A stretch of DNA of 49,085 bases from Geminicoccaceae bacterium (lineage in GTDB: Bacteria; Pseudomonadota; Alphaproteobacteria; Geminicoccales; Geminicoccaceae), in the NCBI GenBank assembly GCA_007694015.1, contig RECO01000174.1, positions 1 through 49,085 of the forward strand. The letters run 5' to 3'. The translations under genes were made by a program, and so were the position numbers. Shown in pieces: positions 46,967 through 49,085 of the stretch. The stretch's first letter is position 1. Every line of letters starts with the position of its first letter. The notes beneath the pieces are model-generated. The model was not told the origin of the DNA, ran no database searches, and worked only from the letters and a program-made list of their open reading frames with translations.

Positions 46967-48654
46967 CCGACCACCCGCTGTATTTCGTGCCCTTGGGCGG
47001 GGCGGGCGAAATCGGCATGAACGTCTACCTCTACGGCCAGGACCAACGCTGGCTGATGGTCGATCTCGGCATCACCTTCGCCGACGACCGCCTGCCGGGC
47101 GTCGAGATCATCCTCCCCGACATCGGTTTCATCGAGCAGGAAAAGGGCAAGCTCGACGGCCTGGTCCTGACCCACGCCCACGAGGACCACATCGGTGCCG
47201 TGCCCTATCTCTGGGACCGGCTGCGCTGCCCGATCTGGTGCGCGCCCTTCACCGCCGCCGTGCTCAAGCGCAAGCTCGACGAGAGCCCGATCAAGGCGCG
47301 CATCCCGATGCACGTCGTGCAGCCGGGCGAGCCCTTCAAGGTCGGCGCCTTCGACTGCCGCTTCATCCACATGACGCACTCGATCCCCGAAGCGTCGATG
47401 CTCTTGCTCGACACCCCTTATGGCCGCGTCCTGCACACCGGCGACTGGAAGCTCGACCCGGCACCGCAGCTGGGCGACGTCGGCGAGATCGACGCGCTGC
47501 AGGAACTCGGCAAGACCGGCGGCGTGTTGGCGATGGTGGCCGACAGCACCAACATCACCAACCCCGGCACCTCCGGCTCCGAGGCGGAGGTGCTGGATTC
47601 GCTGACCAAAGTCATCGCCGACCAGCCGCATCGGGTCGTCCTCACCACCTTCGCCTCGAACGTCGCCAGGCTGCAAACGGCGATGAACGCGGCCACCAAG
47701 GCCGGCCGCCGCGTCGCCCTGATCGGCCGCTCCATGCGCCGCATGGTCGCCGCCGCCAAGGACTGCGGCTATCTGCAGACCATGCCGGCGCTGATCGACG
47801 AGCGGGACGTGATGAACCTGCCGCGGCGCGAGGTGCTGCTCCTTTGCACCGGCAGCCAGGCCGAGCCGCGCGCTGCCCTTGCCCGCATCGCCGGCGGCGG
47901 CCACCCGCGCATCAGTCTCGACCCGGGCGATTCCGCGATCTTTTCCTCGAAGATCATCCCCGGCAACGAGCGCATCATCTACGATCTGCACAACAACCTG
48001 GTGAAGCAGGGCGTCACGGTGATCACCGAGGACGACCACTTCGTCCACGTCTCGGGCCACCCCTCGCGCGACGAGGTGGCGCAGCTCTTTCGCTGGGTGA
48101 AGCCCGACACGGTGGTTCCGGTGCACGGTGAGCTGCGTCACCTGAAGGAACACGTCGCCTTTGCCCTCGACCACGGCGCCAAGCACGCCGTGCTCGCCAC
48201 CAACGGCGACGTCGTCCAGCTGGCGCCCGGCGAGCCGCAGGTGGTGGGCGAGGTTCCCGTCGGCCGCCACGCCTTCGAAGACGGCCACTTTCTCGCGGTC
48301 GACGCCGACCGCTACCGCCAAAGGCGCAAGCTCGCCAACAACGGCACGCTCTTCGTGAGCCTCGTGCTCGACAGCTACGGCAGTGTCCTCGCGTCGCCCA
48401 AGGTCAGCTCGGTCGGCAGCGTCGAACTGGACGACGATTCCAAAGCGCTGCAACACTTGGCCGACACCCTGGTCGACGAGATGGAGCAGCTCGCCGACCG
48501 CGACATCGAGGACGACCAGCGGGTGGAGGAACGCGTGCGCCAAACCGTCCGCCGCCACCTCCAGCTCAGCCGCGACCGCCGCCCGGTGATCCAGGTCCAG
48601 ATCGTCCGCCTCTCGCCGGAAATGCTGGCGCAGTTGGAAGACGCGGCCAGCTGA
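46963..48654 (+). CDS. rnj: Ribonuclease J
   Basis: This 563-residue metallo-beta-lactamase/beta-CASP ribonuclease takes part in rRNA and mRNA maturation by endo- and 5'-3' exonucleolytic cleavage. The metal-binding motif HAHEDH is at residues 71-76. Later metal and CASP motifs include HMTHSIPEASML, LHTGDWKLDP, MVADSTNI, LTTFASNVARLQ, SGHPSRDEV and VPVHGELRHLKEH. The C-terminal domain is shorter than in Bacillus RNase J. The start overlaps coaX by 4 nt, making it the last visible gene of the long nuo transcript. Hairpin R8 lies 17 nt past the stop and may end it. Confidence 0.96.
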   Translation: MTDHPLYFVPLGGAGEIGMNVYLYGQDQRWLMVDLGITFADDRLPGVEIILPDIGFIEQEKGKLDGLVLTHAHEDHIGAVPYLWDRLRCPIWCAPFTAAVLKRKLDESPIKARIPMHVVQPGEPFKVGAFDCRFIHMTHSIPEASMLLLDTPYGRVLHTGDWKLDPAPQLGDVGEIDALQELGKTGGVLAMVADSTNITNPGTSGSEAEVLDSLTKVIADQPHRVVLTTFASNVARLQTAMNAATKAGRRVALIGRSMRRMVAAAKDCGYLQTMPALIDERDVMNLPRREVLLLCTGSQAEPRAALARIAGGGHPRISLDPGDSAIFSSKIIPGNERIIYDLHNNLVKQGVTVITEDDHFVHVSGHPSRDEVAQLFRWVKPDTVVPVHGELRHLKEHVAFALDHGAKHAVLATNGDVVQLAPGEPQVVGEVPVGRHAFEDGHFLAVDADRYRQRRKLANNGTLFVSLVLDSYGSVLASPKVSSVGSVELDDDSKALQHLADTLVDEMEQLADRDIEDDQRVEERVRQTVRRHLQLSRDRRPVIQVQIVRLSPEMLAQLEDAAS

Positions 48655-48670
48655 GGCCGAACGAGAGGGA

Positions 48671-48693
48671 AGGGGGGGCTTGATGCTCCCCCT
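48671..48693 (+). repeat. Family-1 end hairpin after rnj (R8)
   Basis: The stem AGGGGGGGC / GCTCCCCCT (48671-48679 and 48685-48693, one G-T) carries the same TTGATG loop sequence as R3, R4 and R5. It is preceded by a purine lead (ACGAGAGGGA) and followed by GTCCCGGGGGCTCGGGG, a decayed linker. It sits 17 nt after the rnj stop. The palindrome expected next is absent. Confidence 0.65.
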
Positions 48694-48930
48694 GTCCCGG
48701 GGGCTCGGGGTACGATGCGAGTCCCCGCTCCCGTTGGTTGCGGTGTATTTTCCTAATTCGTGCTACACTGCACGGCGAACCGCGTGCGGGCAGCCCAGGT
48801 CGTCGTCGTGGCAGTCGAGCGCGCGCAAAGAAACCATTTTACAAAACGAACTGTCCAAGGTCGCTTTCTTTTTTTTCCAATGCGTTAGCCTGGTGATAAC
48901 CCGGATTATGACAAATCGAAAAACGCAACT

Positions 48931-48992
48931 GCTGACGGCCTTGGCCGTCAGCCGGGGGTGCGGGGGGCCAAAACCCCCCCCCCCCCCCCCCC
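48931..48992 (+). repeat. Family-1 palindromic repeat, half form (R9) with C19 run
   Basis: The 22-nt palindrome GCTGACGGCC / GGCCGTCAGC (48931-48952) is followed by CGGGGGTGCGGGGGGCCAAAA and a C-run. The layout and sequence match R2 (10606-10652). The last stem (GGGGGG / CCCCCC, loop CCAAAA) has its 3' arm expanded to 19 C. The expansion may be slippage in the cell or a sequencing or assembly artefact. Confidence 0.65.
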
Positions 48993-49085
48993 AGTCGGGG
49001 GCCCGTACGTCAAAGTGCCGTTATTATAAATACCAGCGCCCACCACCACCAACCCCAACACCATCTCCGGGGTCATCTCCACGCC

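Larger units (their letters stand above)
48655..49085. other. Right-end non-coding region with repeat halves, AT-rich patch and C19 run
   Basis: No convincing gene is seen in the last 431 nt. It holds R8 (48671-48693), an AT-rich stretch (about 48820-48925), R9 (48931-48992) ending in 19 consecutive C (48974-48992), and about 90 nt of odd composition to the edge. A weak promoter-like TACACT (48764-48769) lacks a good -35. On the minus strand the final ~75 nt are open and could encode a short hydrophobic stretch (MTPEMVLGLVVVGAGIYNNG) entering from outside, but it runs straight into the homopolymer. The edge may be poorly assembled. Confidence 0.5.

Noticed and set aside
49005-49085. Partial minus-strand gene entering from the right edge
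   Set aside because: The open stretch is about 25-30 codons, runs into a homopolymer and has no recognisable domain; too short to call.

Overview
The window looks like a chromosome segment of a high-GC alphaproteobacterium, probably Rhodospirillales-like. The main evidence is gene order: lon - hup - tRNA-Val / tRNA-Asp - nuoABCDEFGHIJKLMN - birA - coaX - rnj is a typical alphaproteobacterial arrangement, and the proteins are strongly GC-biased. The taxonomic call is inference from synteny and recognisable families; no database search was run. The last ~110 bases, with a 19-C run, look like a contig edge.

Layout. 1-3.7 kb: a TauE/SafE permease, a cold-shock protein, a secreted dienelactone-hydrolase-like protein overlapping DNA-3-methyladenine glycosylase I, and a lone MT-A70-type methyltransferase. 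3.9-7.1 kb: a complete three-gene TRAP transporter with a strong hairpin between the binding-protein and permease genes. 7.3-9.6 kb: an amidase and an aspartate-dehydrogenase-like enzyme. 9.7-11.4 kb: divergent pdxY and pdxH (PLP salvage). 11.4-14.5 kb: a ligase-associated helicase and PdeM phosphoesterase. 14.7-17.1 kb: a CoxL/XDH-type molybdoenzyme large subunit with no small or medium subunit beside it. 17.5-25.2 kb: YghU-type GST, small lipoprotein, FAD oxidoreductase plus EamA exporter, SOUL haem-binding protein, DUF2256 protein coupled to a photolyase/cryptochrome, YbjN-like secreted protein, Gfo/Idh oxidoreductase. 25.4-30.6 kb: miaA and serB with overlapping divergent starts, lon with a candidate heat-shock promoter, hup. 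30.6-48.7 kb: two tRNAs, a small secreted protein, then the 14-gene Complex I operon running tightly into birA, coaX and rnj.

The most unusual thing is not a gene. A modular palindromic repeat occurs in at least seven intergenic spaces, almost always just after a stop codon. The full form is about 130 bp: a G/C hairpin, a C-rich linker, an exactly 50-nt palindrome, a G-rich linker, and a second G/C hairpin with a CAAAA/TTTTG loop. The palindrome core (GGACGTGCGCGCACGTCC-like) is conserved but its outer arms differ completely between copies while remaining self-complementary. One end hairpin keeps the loop TTGATG. It behaves like a BIME-style mobile or structural repeat that may also act as a transcript end. 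A second, unrelated repeat family starting with CTAG-GC-TTTCC occurs at three places (window start, 7.2 kb, 17.4 kb). No CRISPR array, insertion sequence, prophage or defence island was seen.
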